DNA of 37,750 bases from Euryarchaeota archaeon UBA561 (GTDB taxonomy: Archaea > Thermoplasmatota > Poseidoniia > Poseidoniales > Poseidoniaceae), in the NCBI GenBank assembly GCA_002502295.1, contig DANX01000106.1, positions 1 through 37,750 of the forward strand. The letters run 5' to 3'. The position numbers and the translations under genes are program-made. Position 1 is the stretch's first letter, and each line of letters starts with the position of its first letter. The notes under the pieces were generated by a model that saw only the letters and a list, made by a program, of their open reading frames with translations, searched no databases and had not been told where the DNA came from. This document shows positions 1-9,052 of this stretch, in pieces.

Positions 1-3000
1 TTCATGATGGGATACATGACGGGGACAATGGATCTTGATTGGTTTGGTGAGCCGAGCGCCTACCAAGATATTGATTGGTCTCCAAATGCCAATGGAATTT
101 ACGCTCAATTGGTCACCTGTCTTTTATTGACGTACGGGCACTATCTGCTGCTTAACCGGTACAGCGGAGACACCAGTTTCGGATGGGGCGTAGCCACCTA
201 CGCACCGATGGCGGTCCTCCTCGCTGGGGTTGGCCCTTGGATTCGGTGGTCTGGGAATGAAGTCAGTTGGGAATTGGGTTTGGCCATCGTGCTCATCAGC
301 GTCGTATGCATGGAAATGGCCTTGCGATCAAATCGAGCGTTGAATTTCGTTGTCATCGCCGTCGCAGCTGGCATCGTTCCAATCATTTACGAAATGCTGA
401 ACGATAATGCGCCGGTTGATGGCGCTGGGGGCGCTCTATCGTTAATGGTGTTCATCATTGGGCTTACCGGTTATTATGCAGCACGACCTGATCTGCGAAA
501 GGAAGTCATGGAGCGAGCCTCCATCGTTCTGATTGGTCTGGTCGTGGTCGCCATTGCCTTGGCCCGAACTGCGCCCGAATTCAACCTCATTCTCGGTCCG
601 TTTAGAGCGATGGACCACCCCGAACTCGCTGCCTACATCAACATCCCTGTAGCGTTGTGGGTTGCGGTTCTACTCGCCTATTTCCCGGCCGTTCTTCAGC
701 AACGCGTGCCATGGATGCCCATCGGACTGGCCGTGGCTCTGGTCGCCCTTCCGCAGGAAACATCCACCCTACCCTGGCTTCTCAGCATGATCGTGATCCC
801 CTACATGGTGTTCATCTCAAAAGTTGCTCGTGCCTGGGTCATCAACATCACGCTGCTCGCGTTTAGTGCCTCTTACCTGTTGAGCGATTGGATTGGTATC
901 GAAGAGGGCCTCACCGCCCAAGCAACCTTTGGTGGCACATGGCTGCACGTCGTCATTCCCATCTTCCTTGTGGCTGTTTCAGAGCTTGGACGTCGGCGAG
1001 GAAAGCTCGAGACCAGTACAAGCCTCGCCATGCTCGGATCCGTCATCCTTTCACGGGCAGTCCTTGACCCCGAATGGTTCCTGCCCTGGCTGCTGGTGGC
1101 CTACATGTGCAGCATGAACTACAGCATGATGATGCAGAGCAACTCCTCTTCATTCAAACAACGCAAGGATTTGTCACTCGCCCTGATATTTACCTCAGCC
1201 ACCATCCTGCTGTTAGCCATTTTAGACAACCTCAAACTGCCACCGAGCGATGCTTTTGACAGCGTTGTTGACATGGGTTTCCGACCGCAATTTTTGGTGT
1301 TAAGCATCGCCATGTATGCCCTTGCCGCCCGCGGAGCAAGGCTTGAGTTGGACGCTGGTTCCCTTTATGCATGGCTTGGTCAAGGGTCCGAAGGCGAAAT
1401 GAGGTACAGTAAAGAAACCGGTGCGTGGGAGGTCGCTCAGGAAACAAAGATCGAGAGGGAACAGCGAATCCTCGACGCCGTTCTCACGCCACTGGCACGG
1501 GTTAGCCTCTTGACGTCCCTGATGTTGTTCACCTTTACAGTGAGCGATGTGACGACGGCAACATGGTCAAGCACGCCCGCCTTGGTGTTGCTCATGTTGC
1601 TCCCAGTTGGCATGCTTATCCGTGAAGTCATTTCCATGGACGTGATCAGTTCAGCAACACGGGCAACCGCTGTCACATTGCTTGTGCTCATTGCAGCGCC
1701 GCTTTCCTTAGCGTTTGGACCCAATGTGTGGGGAAGCGGAGAGGGCATCAATCAAGCCACCCTCCTGTTGGACGCCATTCTGGTCAGTGCCCCGCTCATC
1801 GTCAACGCTGCCATCAGCAAGCGAGGATTGGATGTTGGTGTGTTGAACCGAACGAGTGACGGCGTCACCTACGTTATGCTGCTTTTCCTTGCCATGCTCG
1901 ACACCTCAGGTGGGTTGTTGCTCATCCCATTGTTTGTTTTGGTGACATGGAAAACATTGCAATACCGATACTACTGGCTTCTCACGGGCATACCGTTCGT
2001 CTTCATTTTCCTTGGGGATGGTTGGTTCACGCACGGAGTTTTCGGGACGGTCCTAGAGGCCCTGCCAGACACCATTTCTTCGTACCTTGTCGACCAACAC
2101 AGTGGGCCGTTCCCTGCCTTCATTGGCCTGATTGTCTCCGTCCAAATGATTCTCGGCTTGTCCGGTACACTCACCAATCGGGACGATGATGCTGAAACCA
2201 CGCTGGTGCTCTTTGGCATGGGTGTTTGGCTTATCTTTGGACTGTTTTCATCGATTCCGGATGGTTACTGGGCGCCAGCGGTTGGCTGCATGGCCCTCAT
2301 ACCTTATTTCTGGTACACCAACAACAGCAAAGTGTTGCCCTACATGCTCGGAGCGCTCTTCGTATCCCTCTACGTTGGATTCTCCCTCAGCGATACCTTC
2401 CAACCGCTCAGCGATGCGGACGAATGGGGATGGAGTGGACTTGTCACGGGATTAACCGGAGCAACGATGTCGATCATGCATAGCCAAGGAGTCTTTTTCC
2501 GTACACCACCGACCACCGAGGAGGAGAAGGCGTTGGCCAACTCCACGGCTGCTCTCGCCACCCAACTTGGGGCTCTCGGCTTTGTAGCAGGCTACTCTGT
2601 GTTCTTCGGAGTCGGGCCAGTCATCGGGTTGGTGCTCTTGACCCGTTCTGCCCTCCAAGAAGGACGTCCAAACAGCATGATTGCGATGCCCATCCTTCTC
2701 ACATTCAGCATTGTGAACTTGATGGCCCAAGCTGAGATTGGTTCTGACGAACAGCGACAAAGCATCACTGGGCTGACCCTGGCGGTGCAAGGTCTCATCC
2801 TCACGCTGCTGTCCGCCAAAGACGATGTTGTCTACGATTACGAGACGATTAGTTGGGAATCCGATGAGGCCTTTTTCGCCTTCATGGACCGTCTGGGTAT
2901 CAGCGGCGTGCTCTATTCCATCATCGGACTGTTCATCGCCTTTGACAGCCTAAACCTTGACTCGATGGCGTACCTCTTGACCACCGTTTACCTCGTTGTT

Positions 3001-3675
3001 GTTGGCATTCAAGGGTTCAGCGATGAAGCCGATGCACGATGGCGAAGAGGTGTTGGAGGATACGGCTCTATCCTGACCGCCTTCCTCTTTGCTGACTCGT
3101 TGAACAGCGAACTGTTCAGCGCCATCGCCACGGTCATGAGCGGCATGATCGCCCTTGGATTCGGTTTCCTCTTCATGCAACGAATGAACGAAGACGACGG
3201 GATTTACGAAGAGGCTTCATCTTCGCCAATGCCGCCTTCCGAAACCGGTGGTACCCAAACGCAAGCCACAATGCCAGAACAGCCTGTTGATGACCCTGAG
3301 CCGCAAGAAACCGAAACCATTGAACTCGAGGAAGAAGCCGAGATTGAGGTCGAACTCGAGGAAGAAGTCGAACTCGATGAGGAATTTTTGAACGAATTGT
3401 TGGAACTTGACGAAGAAGTTGAAGAGGAACCTGAGGCTGAAGAGGTCGAAGAAAAGGTGGAACTTCCCGAAGCATCTCCGGCCGTTCTACCTGCTGGACA
3501 CAACGGTCTATTGGACACGGGTGAAGGGTTCTCGCTGCGACTTCCGAAGGACGCTGTGGACAACATCATCGCCTCATTGGATGCGACACCACACGATGGC
3601 TATGTTCCGGTTGTGGCCTTTGGCCCAACAGGCCAGATTTTGCTCACGTTTGAATCGGCTGACAAGAGCGCTTGA
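1..3675 (+). CDS. Giant polytopic membrane protein with acidic C-terminal linker (possibly 5'-partial)
   Basis: I do not recognise the family. From the first ATG (base 4) the protein is 1223 residues. The frame is already open at base 1, so the true start may lie outside the window. Residues from about 30 to 1060 are an almost unbroken series of hydrophobic segments, on the order of thirty, with short loops and few charged residues. From about 1070 to 1165 follows a strongly acidic Glu-rich linker. A final soluble piece of about 55 residues contains a GEGFSLRLPKDAVDNI stretch and a hydrophobic strand VPVVAFGPTGQILLTF. This resembles a small cytosolic domain tethered by a flexible acidic arm. 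No ATPase, transporter or glycosyltransferase signature is visible. The next gene, oligoribonuclease, starts 52 bases later with its own promoter-like box. Coding status is sure; function is unknown. Confidence 0.85.
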   Translation, partial: FMMGYMTGTMDLDWFGEPSAYQDIDWSPNANGIYAQLVTCLLLTYGHYLLLNRYSGDTSFGWGVATYAPMAVLLAGVGPWIRWSGNEVSWELGLAIVLISVVCMEMALRSNRALNFVVIAVAAGIVPIIYEMLNDNAPVDGAGGALSLMVFIIGLTGYYAARPDLRKEVMERASIVLIGLVVVAIALARTAPEFNLILGPFRAMDHPELAAYINIPVALWVAVLLAYFPAVLQQRVPWMPIGLAVALVALPQETSTLPWLLSMIVIPYMVFISKVARAWVINITLLAFSASYLLSDWIGIEEGLTAQATFGGTWLHVVIPIFLVAVSELGRRRGKLETSTSLAMLGSVILSRAVLDPEWFLPWLLVAYMCSMNYSMMMQSNSSSFKQRKDLSLALIFTSATILLLAILDNLKLPPSDAFDSVVDMGFRPQFLVLSIAMYALAARGARLELDAGSLYAWLGQGSEGEMRYSKETGAWEVAQETKIEREQRILDAVLTPLARVSLLTSLMLFTFTVSDVTTATWSSTPALVLLMLLPVGMLIREVISMDVISSATRATAVTLLVLIAAPLSLAFGPNVWGSGEGINQATLLLDAILVSAPLIVNAAISKRGLDVGVLNRTSDGVTYVMLLFLAMLDTSGGLLLIPLFVLVTWKTLQYRYYWLLTGIPFVFIFLGDGWFTHGVFGTVLEALPDTISSYLVDQHSGPFPAFIGLIVSVQMILGLSGTLTNRDDDAETTLVLFGMGVWLIFGLFSSIPDGYWAPAVGCMALIPYFWYTNNSKVLPYMLGALFVSLYVGFSLSDTFQPLSDADEWGWSGLVTGLTGATMSIMHSQGVFFRTPPTTEEEKALANSTAALATQLGALGFVAGYSVFFGVGPVIGLVLLTRSALQEGRPNSMIAMPILLTFSIVNLMAQAEIGSDEQRQSITGLTLAVQGLILTLLSAKDDVVYDYETISWESDEAFFAFMDRLGISGVLYSIIGLFIAFDSLNLDSMAYLLTTVYLVVVGIQGFSDEADARWRRGVGGYGSILTAFLFADSLNSELFSAIATVMSGMIALGFGFLFMQRMNEDDGIYEEASSSPMPPSETGGTQTQATMPEQPVDDPEPQETETIELEEEAEIEVELEEEVELDEEFLNELLELDEEVEEEPEAEEVEEKVELPEASPAVLPAGHNGLLDTGEGFSLRLPKDAVDNIIASLDATPHDGYVPVVAFGPTGQILLTFESADKSA

Positions 3676-3692
3676 TGTTGTTTGGTTTGAAC

Positions 3693-3705
3693 GAAGTATC
3701 AAAAC
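3693..3705 (+). promoter_or_regulatory. TATA-like promoter of oligoribonuclease gene
   Basis: The stretch gaagtatcaaaac lies 23-35 bases upstream of the ATG at 3728, the spacing expected for an archaeal TATA box driving a transcript with little or no leader. It falls in the short gap after the preceding stop codon. Confidence 0.4.
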
Positions 3706-3727
3706 CCTTCAACCGTTCAGTTGACGC

Positions 3728-4276
3728 ATGGAACCCCGCCACCATCGCATGGTTTGGATTGACTTGGAAATGACTGGACTTGACCTGAGCCGTGAATCCA
3801 TCATTGAAATTGCCACGGTGGTCACCGATGGTCAATTGAATGTGCTCGCTACGGGGCCAAACCTCGCCATTGCAGTCCCTGAATCGTTGATCGAAGGGAT
3901 GGACGACTGGAACACGCGACACCATCACGGAAGTGGACTTGTGGAACGAATCCGCAAGGAAGGTGTGAGCGTTGATGAGGCAGAACAAGCAACGCTTGCC
4001 TTTTTGAGGAAATGGGTGGATGAAAACACGGCTCCTCTTTGCGGCAATAGCGTTTGGAACGACCGTCAATTCATGGCCAAGGAAATGCCGGAGCTCCTTG
4101 ATTTCCTGCATTATCGAATGGTTGATGTTTCAACGGTGAAAGAACTAGCACGCCGATGGTACGCCAATGTGCCCCGATATCCGAAAAAGGGGGCACATTT
4201 GGCGCTTGACGACATTCTCGAATCCATCGAGGAACTCAAGCACTACAGAGAGCAAGTGTTCGTAGATCACGCCTGA
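3728..4276 (+). CDS. orn: Oligoribonuclease (DEDDh 3'-5' exoribonuclease)
   Basis: The enzyme degrades 2-5 nt RNA fragments (nanoRNA) to mononucleotides, the last step of RNA turnover. At 182 residues it is the normal length for Orn. All three exonuclease motifs are present: Exo I WIDLEMTGLD near residue 10, Exo II with GNSVWNDRQFM near 100, and Exo III HLALDDI near 157, where His and Asp complete the DEDDh site. The typical R-M-V-D-V-S-T-V-KEL and Y-P-K-K segments are also there. Orn is mainly known from proteobacteria, actinobacteria and eukaryotes, so its presence in an archaeal context suggests transfer. The 3' end overlaps the convergent xdhC-like gene by 10 bases. The family call is very secure. 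Confidence 0.95.
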   Translation: MEPRHHRMVWIDLEMTGLDLSRESIIEIATVVTDGQLNVLATGPNLAIAVPESLIEGMDDWNTRHHHGSGLVERIRKEGVSVDEAEQATLAFLRKWVDENTAPLCGNSVWNDRQFMAKEMPELLDFLHYRMVDVSTVKELARRWYANVPRYPKKGAHLALDDILESIEELKHYREQVFVDHA

Positions 4277-5139
4277 CGCCAGGTTGAACCGTTTGGGTCA
4301 ACGCCTTTGTGCAAGGCCATGACTTGTGCCACCACAGCAACGGCGATTTCTTCAGGAGATTGCGCTCCAATGTTGAGTCCAATTGGGCAGATTACTTGGT
4401 CAAGAAGGTCTTGCGGGAGACCTTGTTTCCGACAGGTCTGTTCAAATGATTTCCACTTTGAACGACTACCGATGACACCAATGCGTGGATAATCCTGTCC
4501 ATTGAGAGTCGCCCCGGGAAGGTTAAACAACGTCAGCAACCCGAGAAGACGTTCTTGGTCTTCAGCCCAATCATGACCGAGGAGCAGAACATCCGAGAAA
4601 CGCCCCATCGTGGAGGCTGATTCTCCCTCAAACATGTCAGAAATAGCGATTGATGAACGCTCAATGGCATGAGGGTATTTTTCTATAGATGCAAATTCTG
4701 GCCGTGTATCATGGACGGAGTAAGACCATCCAAGGCTGTGAAGCGTCATGGCCAGAGCCTCTCCGCAATGTCCGCCTCCCATGATGTGAACGTGGGGCAT
4801 AGGAATCATCACCTCGATGGAGATCGACACGCGACCGCCGCACAGTGAATCAAGTGGCTTCACTTCATAGCCCTTCGCACCCTTGTTCAAGCCGTAAGTG
4901 AGCACTTCAGCAAACGGCCTGCGTTGTTCGGTAAGCAATTCACGGCAGCGTTGCAAAACCCGATGCTCAAGTCCAGCACCACCGACGGTGCCAACCCAGT
5001 CCTTGTTTGAAGAGGACATGGCCAAGCGAGCACCCGTCTTGCCTGGGACGCTTCCGGCGGTGTTGAGAACGGTGGCTACGGCCACCCTACGTTGTTGCGC
5101 CAACTCGCTCAACACCCACTGGAGGACATTGGCGGTCAT
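4267..5139 (-). CDS. xdhC: XdhC/CoxI-family molybdoenzyme maturation protein
   Basis: XdhC-type proteins bind molybdenum cofactor, aid its sulfuration and hand it to xanthine-dehydrogenase/CO-dehydrogenase-family enzymes. The 290-residue product has the N-terminal XdhC_CoxI domain (TAGSVPGKTGARL near residue 30, then GTVGGAGLE, then DSLCGG with the conserved Cys near 100). It ends in a Rossmann-type domain with HIMGGGHCGEALA near residue 118 and a GSRSKW segment later. It lies directly downstream of a MocA-like cytidylyltransferase gene on the same strand (38-base gap), a pairing typical of Moco maturation. No molybdenum hydroxylase subunit lies in the window, so the client enzyme is elsewhere. 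A TATA-like TTTTACATAAGG (minus strand, about 5177-5188) could give this gene its own start site. Confidence 0.88.
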   Translation of the reverse strand: MTANVLQWVLSELAQQRRVAVATVLNTAGSVPGKTGARLAMSSSNKDWVGTVGGAGLEHRVLQRCRELLTEQRRPFAEVLTYGLNKGAKGYEVKPLDSLCGGRVSISIEVMIPMPHVHIMGGGHCGEALAMTLHSLGWSYSVHDTRPEFASIEKYPHAIERSSIAISDMFEGESASTMGRFSDVLLLGHDWAEDQERLLGLLTLFNLPGATLNGQDYPRIGVIGSRSKWKSFEQTCRKQGLPQDLLDQVICPIGLNIGAQSPEEIAVAVVAQVMALHKGVDPNGSTWRQA

Positions 5140-5177
5140 GGTGAAGCCTCAACGGATGGCCCTCATATCCCTTCGCC

Positions 5178-5774
5178 TTATGTAAAACAGGCCAAAAGTG
5201 CAGCGTTGTTTGATTCCAAATCCGCCACATCCGCTTCGGTATCGATGTTGAGGTGCAGCCACGGTGCATCAACAGAAAGCGGGGTGAACGATACCAACTC
5301 CCTCAACGAGTGATGCGGTTCGGCTTTTAGGACGGTTTCAATTGATGCTGTGCTCAGCACGACTGGATGACCTCTGCGACCATCACATTCGGGAGCAAAA
5401 TCCCCTTGTTGTTCAAGCAGGAAATTCAAGACACTGATGTCCCATCCGGGTCTGTCAACGGGCGCCATGACCAATCGCTTTGGATTCAGATTCGCCTGCG
5501 TCGACAACGCCTCAATGCCCAACTGAAGAGAGCCGGTTCTCCCAGCATCGGGATTGGGGTTCACAACAAGGTGTGCATCGGGCAATATGCGGGCAACCTC
5601 CGATGCGATTTCGGCGTTAACAACCACGACCGGAAGGCATCCGGAGAGAACCAGCCGCTCGTGGACCCAGTGGACAAGTTCTTTTCCGTTCACGCGAATC
5701 AAGGCCTTCGGGTGACCCAAACGACGACTAAGGCCAGCAGCGAGCACAACTGCAGGAACGGGAGGGCGGTCCAT
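5178..5774 (-). CDS. mocA: MocA/MobA-like molybdenum cofactor nucleotidyltransferase
   Basis: Proteins of this family attach CMP or GMP to molybdopterin. The N-terminus carries the NTP-transferase signature AVVLAAGLSRRLGHPKAL. It is followed by the central VMAPVDRPGW motif, with the metal-binding Asp of the usual DxP-type site, and by a C-terminal GRRGHPVVL segment typical of MocA rather than MobA. I chose the ATG at 5774, giving 198 residues, the usual family length. Longer readings to 5963 would run about 113 bases into the divergent gene at 5851 and add a non-conserved tail. It is followed by xdhC. Whether it makes the cytosine (MocA) or guanine (MobA) dinucleotide form cannot be settled; the xdhC neighbour favours MocA. 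Confidence 0.85.
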   Translation of the reverse strand: MDRPPVPAVVLAAGLSRRLGHPKALIRVNGKELVHWVHERLVLSGCLPVVVVNAEIASEVARILPDAHLVVNPNPDAGRTGSLQLGIEALSTQANLNPKRLVMAPVDRPGWDISVLNFLLEQQGDFAPECDGRRGHPVVLSTASIETVLKAEPHHSLRELVSFTPLSVDAPWLHLNIDTEADVADLESNNAALLACFT

Positions 5775-5820
5775 GGGATGCACACGCAGGTTCGACGCTT
5801 GGGGTTTATGCTGATTGGAC

Positions 5821-5834
5821 CTTGATATAGGCTG
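5821..5834. promoter_or_regulatory. TATA-like element in the divergent mocA / 5851 gene spacer
   Basis: The sequence cttgatatag lies 21-30 bases upstream of the ATG at 5851, and its complement lies about 50 bases upstream of the mocA start at 5774. It is the only AT-rich box in the 76-base divergent spacer. Confidence 0.35.
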
Positions 5835-5850
5835 AGTGAATTGAACGCAC

Positions 5851-6615
5851 ATGATCGCATGGAAGCCGCCCGGACACTGGCTCAAGGCCAACCGTGATGC
5901 GTACGCTCGGTCAATGCAGTTCCTTGAAACGATTGTCGCGGGGTCAACGCGTATGGAACTCAAGCTGAACCATCAATCTCTGCCCAGAGTGTTCATCCAG
6001 GGTGCATCCCGAAGATGGTATTGCGTGGACACGTATGCACATTACATCGAGGACTACATCGATATTGATGGAGAATACCGGGAGGTGAAAGAGGTACGCT
6101 GGAAAATGAACATTGATGCAGCGGCTTGGAAAAGCGACCTCGTGGAACGAAATCCGTTTGCGGTTTCACTGTGCATGCATCCTCGTCAGCGTTCGATGAA
6201 TCTGCCTGTGGGAGACCAAGTGGCGGCACTGGCTTTGGCGTTGCAGAACGACAAAACAACGGCGATGCGGATTCCCTTGCTCGCTCAGTTCATTGTCTCA
6301 CCGAGAAAAGAGCTCAAGGGCGTCTATCAATTCAGCGAGGAAGGCGTCATCTTGGAAGAAGAGGTTTACCATGAAGAAGAGTATGAGGGAGATGACGACC
6401 TCGAGGCCTATTTCGATGATGAAATGTGGGCATTATGCCAACTCCATGAAGCGGAGGAAAACGAACGGCAAGCGGCTTCCATCGAAGACCAGCAATACGA
6501 TGCTTGGGTTCAACGCCAAGAAAGCGAAAACGAAGTCTTTCGTTCACCCAACTGGCATCACGACGATGAGCAAATATGGCGGCTTGAGGATACCCTCAGG
6601 AAAGGGCGACGTTGA
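5851..6615 (+). CDS. Hypothetical acidic soluble protein
   Basis: I do not recognise this 254-residue protein. There is no signal peptide or membrane segment. The first about 175 residues look globular, with a tryptophan/tyrosine-rich part (RRWYCVDTYAHYIEDYIDID) and an alternating hydrophobic pattern. From about residue 168 the chain becomes very acidic (EEEVYHEEEYEGDDDLEAYF) and then predicted helical and charged, ending in a short basic tail RKGRR. It is divergent from mocA and ends exactly next to the convergent acyl-CoA dehydrogenase stop codon. An ATG 21-30 bases downstream of a TATA-like box supports the start. Compatible roles include a lineage-specific nucleic-acid or protein binder, but nothing decides it. 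Confidence 0.75.
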   Translation: MIAWKPPGHWLKANRDAYARSMQFLETIVAGSTRMELKLNHQSLPRVFIQGASRRWYCVDTYAHYIEDYIDIDGEYREVKEVRWKMNIDAAAWKSDLVERNPFAVSLCMHPRQRSMNLPVGDQVAALALALQNDKTTAMRIPLLAQFIVSPRKELKGVYQFSEEGVILEEEVYHEEEYEGDDDLEAYFDDEMWALCQLHEAEENERQAASIEDQQYDAWVQRQESENEVFRSPNWHHDDEQIWRLEDTLRKGRR

Positions 6616-7764
6616 TCAAAAATCCTTGGTAATCTCACGGCCAATGATCATTCGCTGAACTTGGGAAGACCCTTCGTAAATCTGCATGACCTTGGCGCCG
6701 CGCATGAGACGCGCCACAGGATACTCCTCAGAATATCCGTACCCGCCGTAAACCTGCACGGCGTCGGTCGTCACCTGCATGGCCATGTCGGCAGAAAACC
6801 GCTTTGCGTGGGCTGCCGATTCAGTGTTGCGCACCCCAGCATCAAATTCAGCGGCTGATTTCCATGTCAACATCCGAGATGCCTCGAGGTTGGTTTTCAT
6901 GTCAGCCAGCATAAATTGGACGGCTTGATGTTGGTGAAGCGGTTTTCCGAAGGTTTGCCGTTCGTTGGAATATTGAAGGGCATGCTCGTAGGCGGCCCTT
7001 GCTAAACCAGTTGCGTGGGCAGCGATGTTTGGCCGGCTCATGTCAAAGGCCTTCATGGCGTTCATCCATCCCCCAGATTCGGAACCACCGATGAGGTGAT
7101 CGGCAGGGACGCGGACATTATCAAAGGAAATTGACCGTGTGTCGGAGCAGCGTTGGCCCATGTTGGTCTCTTTCTTCCCAAGCGAGAAGCCCTCAGCATC
7201 CTTTTCCACGACAAAACCTGACATGCCGCGGTATCCTGCGTTAGGGTCGGTCTTTGCAAGGACAAAGAAAAAGTCAGCGTAGCCTGCACCGGTGATCCAC
7301 ATTTTGGACCCGTTGATGACATATTCATCCCCATCACGAATGGCGGTGGTCGTGCAAGCGGCAACATCTGAACCTGCACCGGGTTCGGTGACTGCATAAG
7401 ATGCGAGAGCCCCTTCTTCGGCGATCTTCCGCAACCAGTGCTCTTTCTGTTCCTCAGTGGCACCGGTAATGATGGGAGCGCTGGCGAGCGCTGTGGCATA
7501 GGCGGCCGTGGCGAATCCAGGATCGCCCCAAGCCAATTCCTCGTTCACGAGCACCTCCTCAAACGAGCCTAATCCAGCGCCGCCATAGGCTTCAGGGATG
7601 TGCAGATTCAGCAAACCCATTTCGTGCGCTGCTTGAATGGCTGCTTTTGGATAGTGCGCTGTTTCGTCCCAATGTTCAGCATGGGGTCGGATTTCATCTC
7701 TGGCGAACTCATGGGCGAGTTCCTTCAACATGGCTTGCATCTCATCGAGTTGGAAGTCCACCAT
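6616..7764 (-). CDS. Acyl-CoA dehydrogenase
   Basis: This FAD flavoenzyme forms the trans-2,3 double bond of acyl-CoA in beta-oxidation or branched amino-acid breakdown. The product is about 382 residues, the family norm. Visible signatures are YAVTEPGAGSDVA (FAD/substrate loop), the MWITGAGYADFF strand, RQTFGKPLHQHQAVQFMLADM, and the C-terminal VYGGYGYSEEYPVARLMRGAK followed by IYEGSSQVQ, whose Glu matches the catalytic base of medium/short-chain enzymes. I prefer the ATG at 7764 (MVDFQLDEMQ, the usual N-terminus, with GGGGAG about 7 bases upstream) over a TTG at 7776. No ETF or thiolase genes are nearby, so substrate chain length is open. Confidence 0.93.
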   Translation of the reverse strand: MVDFQLDEMQAMLKELAHEFARDEIRPHAEHWDETAHYPKAAIQAAHEMGLLNLHIPEAYGGAGLGSFEEVLVNEELAWGDPGFATAAYATALASAPIITGATEEQKEHWLRKIAEEGALASYAVTEPGAGSDVAACTTTAIRDGDEYVINGSKMWITGAGYADFFFVLAKTDPNAGYRGMSGFVVEKDAEGFSLGKKETNMGQRCSDTRSISFDNVRVPADHLIGGSESGGWMNAMKAFDMSRPNIAAHATGLARAAYEHALQYSNERQTFGKPLHQHQAVQFMLADMKTNLEASRMLTWKSAAEFDAGVRNTESAAHAKRFSADMAMQVTTDAVQVYGGYGYSEEYPVARLMRGAKVMQIYEGSSQVQRMIIGREITKDF

Positions 7765-7778
7765 GTCACTCCCCAAGC

Positions 7779-7798
7779 ATCGCTCCCTTAAGAGCGAT
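7779..7798 (-). repeat. 7-bp inverted repeat (hairpin) between antiporter and acyl-CoA dehydrogenase genes
   Basis: ATCGCTC-CCTTAA-GAGCGAT is a perfect 7-bp stem with a 6-base loop. It lies after the antiporter stop (7825) and just upstream of the ribosome-binding region of the acyl-CoA dehydrogenase. It may be a transcript-end or processing structure; no T-run follows it. Confidence 0.5.
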
Positions 7799-7824
7799 TA
7801 GATGCCAGCATGTGGACTTGCTCG

Positions 7825-8976
7825 TCACAGAGCAATGTATCCGGTTCGTTCTGCTGCCAATGCGGCGAGGAAGATGAGATAAATCACAATCAGAACGACG
7901 CCTTCCCAACGCTTGAATTCATATTGCGAACGCATCATGATCAACGCAACGCCGGTTCCAACGAATGTAGCTGGTATGATGATGTATGCCGTCAAGCCAA
8001 AACTCGCCGAGGTGAGGGCAAGTGGATGTATCACTGCAGCAAGCCCAATGGACAGAAGAGGGTCGGTGATGTTTGAACCAATGAGCGTACCAATCGCCAC
8101 ACCCTGACTTCGCTTCGCAGCCAGGAAAGCGATGGTGAGTTCGGGCAGTGAAGTACCTAAACCAGACACAGTGGTACCAATCACGGCGTGTGGGACGTTG
8201 AAAGCATACGCCATATCGCTGGCAACATTGACCAAATGATGGGCGGCAAACAAGGCCAATAATAAGCCCGAAGTCACCATGAATCCATAGGCTGTTGTGG
8301 TTCGATTCAACTTTCGTTCGACCTGTTCACCACCGCTTAATTCCTCTTCCAGGATTTCATCCCGATGGGACAAGAGCCAGTAAATGTAGCCGACATAAAG
8401 CGACATCAACAGCGCACCTTCAATCCGACTCATGCCAGCTCCAGTGAACAAAAAGAGCGTCATTAAACCAATGGAGGTAAACATAATGAGACCATCACGC
8501 TTGAGCCATGATGGTCGTACTTTGACACCTCTGAAAGCGACAACAACACCCAAAATCAAGGTGATTTGAACCAGGATTGAACCGTAGATTCCCCCGATGG
8601 CAAGATCGCCAATTTCAGGATTGGTTGGGATGTCAGCAGCGGCCGTTGAGGTCACCAATATTTCTGGAAGGGAGGTCCCAATCGAAACAATGGTGAGGCC
8701 GATGACCACTTCTGGCAAACCCGCTCGGTGGGCGAGACCTTTGGCGCCCTCGATGAACACGTCGGCTGATTTAATCAAAAGCGCAAGGGCCATGGCGAGC
8801 AGAGCGGTGGAAACCAAGTTGTTGTTGATGGTCGAATCCTCAAGGAGGGTGTGAAGCGCAAGAATACCGAGAAAGAGGGCTCCGTTGAGCACGAGGGTGT
8901 TGCTCATCAGGAACTGCGGTATGCCACTCTCTGACGTAGCCCCCTCCTCACCCATGCCCCAAGGAGAAGCCTCCAC
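7825..8976 (-). CDS. Ca2+/cation antiporter of the CaCA (NCX/YrbG) family
   Basis: This integral membrane protein exchanges Ca2+ (or another cation) for Na+ or H+. It carries the two signature alpha repeats in inverted pseudo-symmetry: SIGTSLPEILVTSTAA near residue 100 and GLGTSLPELTIAFLAAKRS near residue 270, each with the conserved ion-binding Glu. I count about eleven hydrophobic segments over up to 383 residues. A GTG at 8976 gives the longest form; ATGs at 8955 and 8907 are alternatives. The 8907 start (MSNTLVLNGALF) begins just before the first membrane segment and is plausible. One extra N-terminal hydrophobic segment precedes the usual YrbG-like core, and an acidic loop EILEEELSGGEQVE separates the halves. 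Ion specificity is not readable. Confidence 0.9.
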   Translation of the reverse strand: MEASPWGMGEEGATSESGIPQFLMSNTLVLNGALFLGILALHTLLEDSTINNNLVSTALLAMALALLIKSADVFIEGAKGLAHRAGLPEVVIGLTIVSIGTSLPEILVTSTAAADIPTNPEIGDLAIGGIYGSILVQITLILGVVVAFRGVKVRPSWLKRDGLIMFTSIGLMTLFLFTGAGMSRIEGALLMSLYVGYIYWLLSHRDEILEEELSGGEQVERKLNRTTTAYGFMVTSGLLLALFAAHHLVNVASDMAYAFNVPHAVIGTTVSGLGTSLPELTIAFLAAKRSQGVAIGTLIGSNITDPLLSIGLAAVIHPLALTSASFGLTAYIIIPATFVGTGVALIMMRSQYEFKRWEGVVLIVIYLIFLAALAAERTGYIAL

Positions 8977-9052
8977 TTCTTGACGGTTCCCTCGTGTATG
9001 AACGGCTCAGGACCTTCACGAAGGCTTTGAACCCCTTTTCACTCCCACACCC

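Noticed and set aside
3300..3480. Repetitive GAA/GAG-rich DNA
   Set aside because: It is the codon-level result of the acidic linker of the giant membrane protein, not a satellite or CRISPR repeat.
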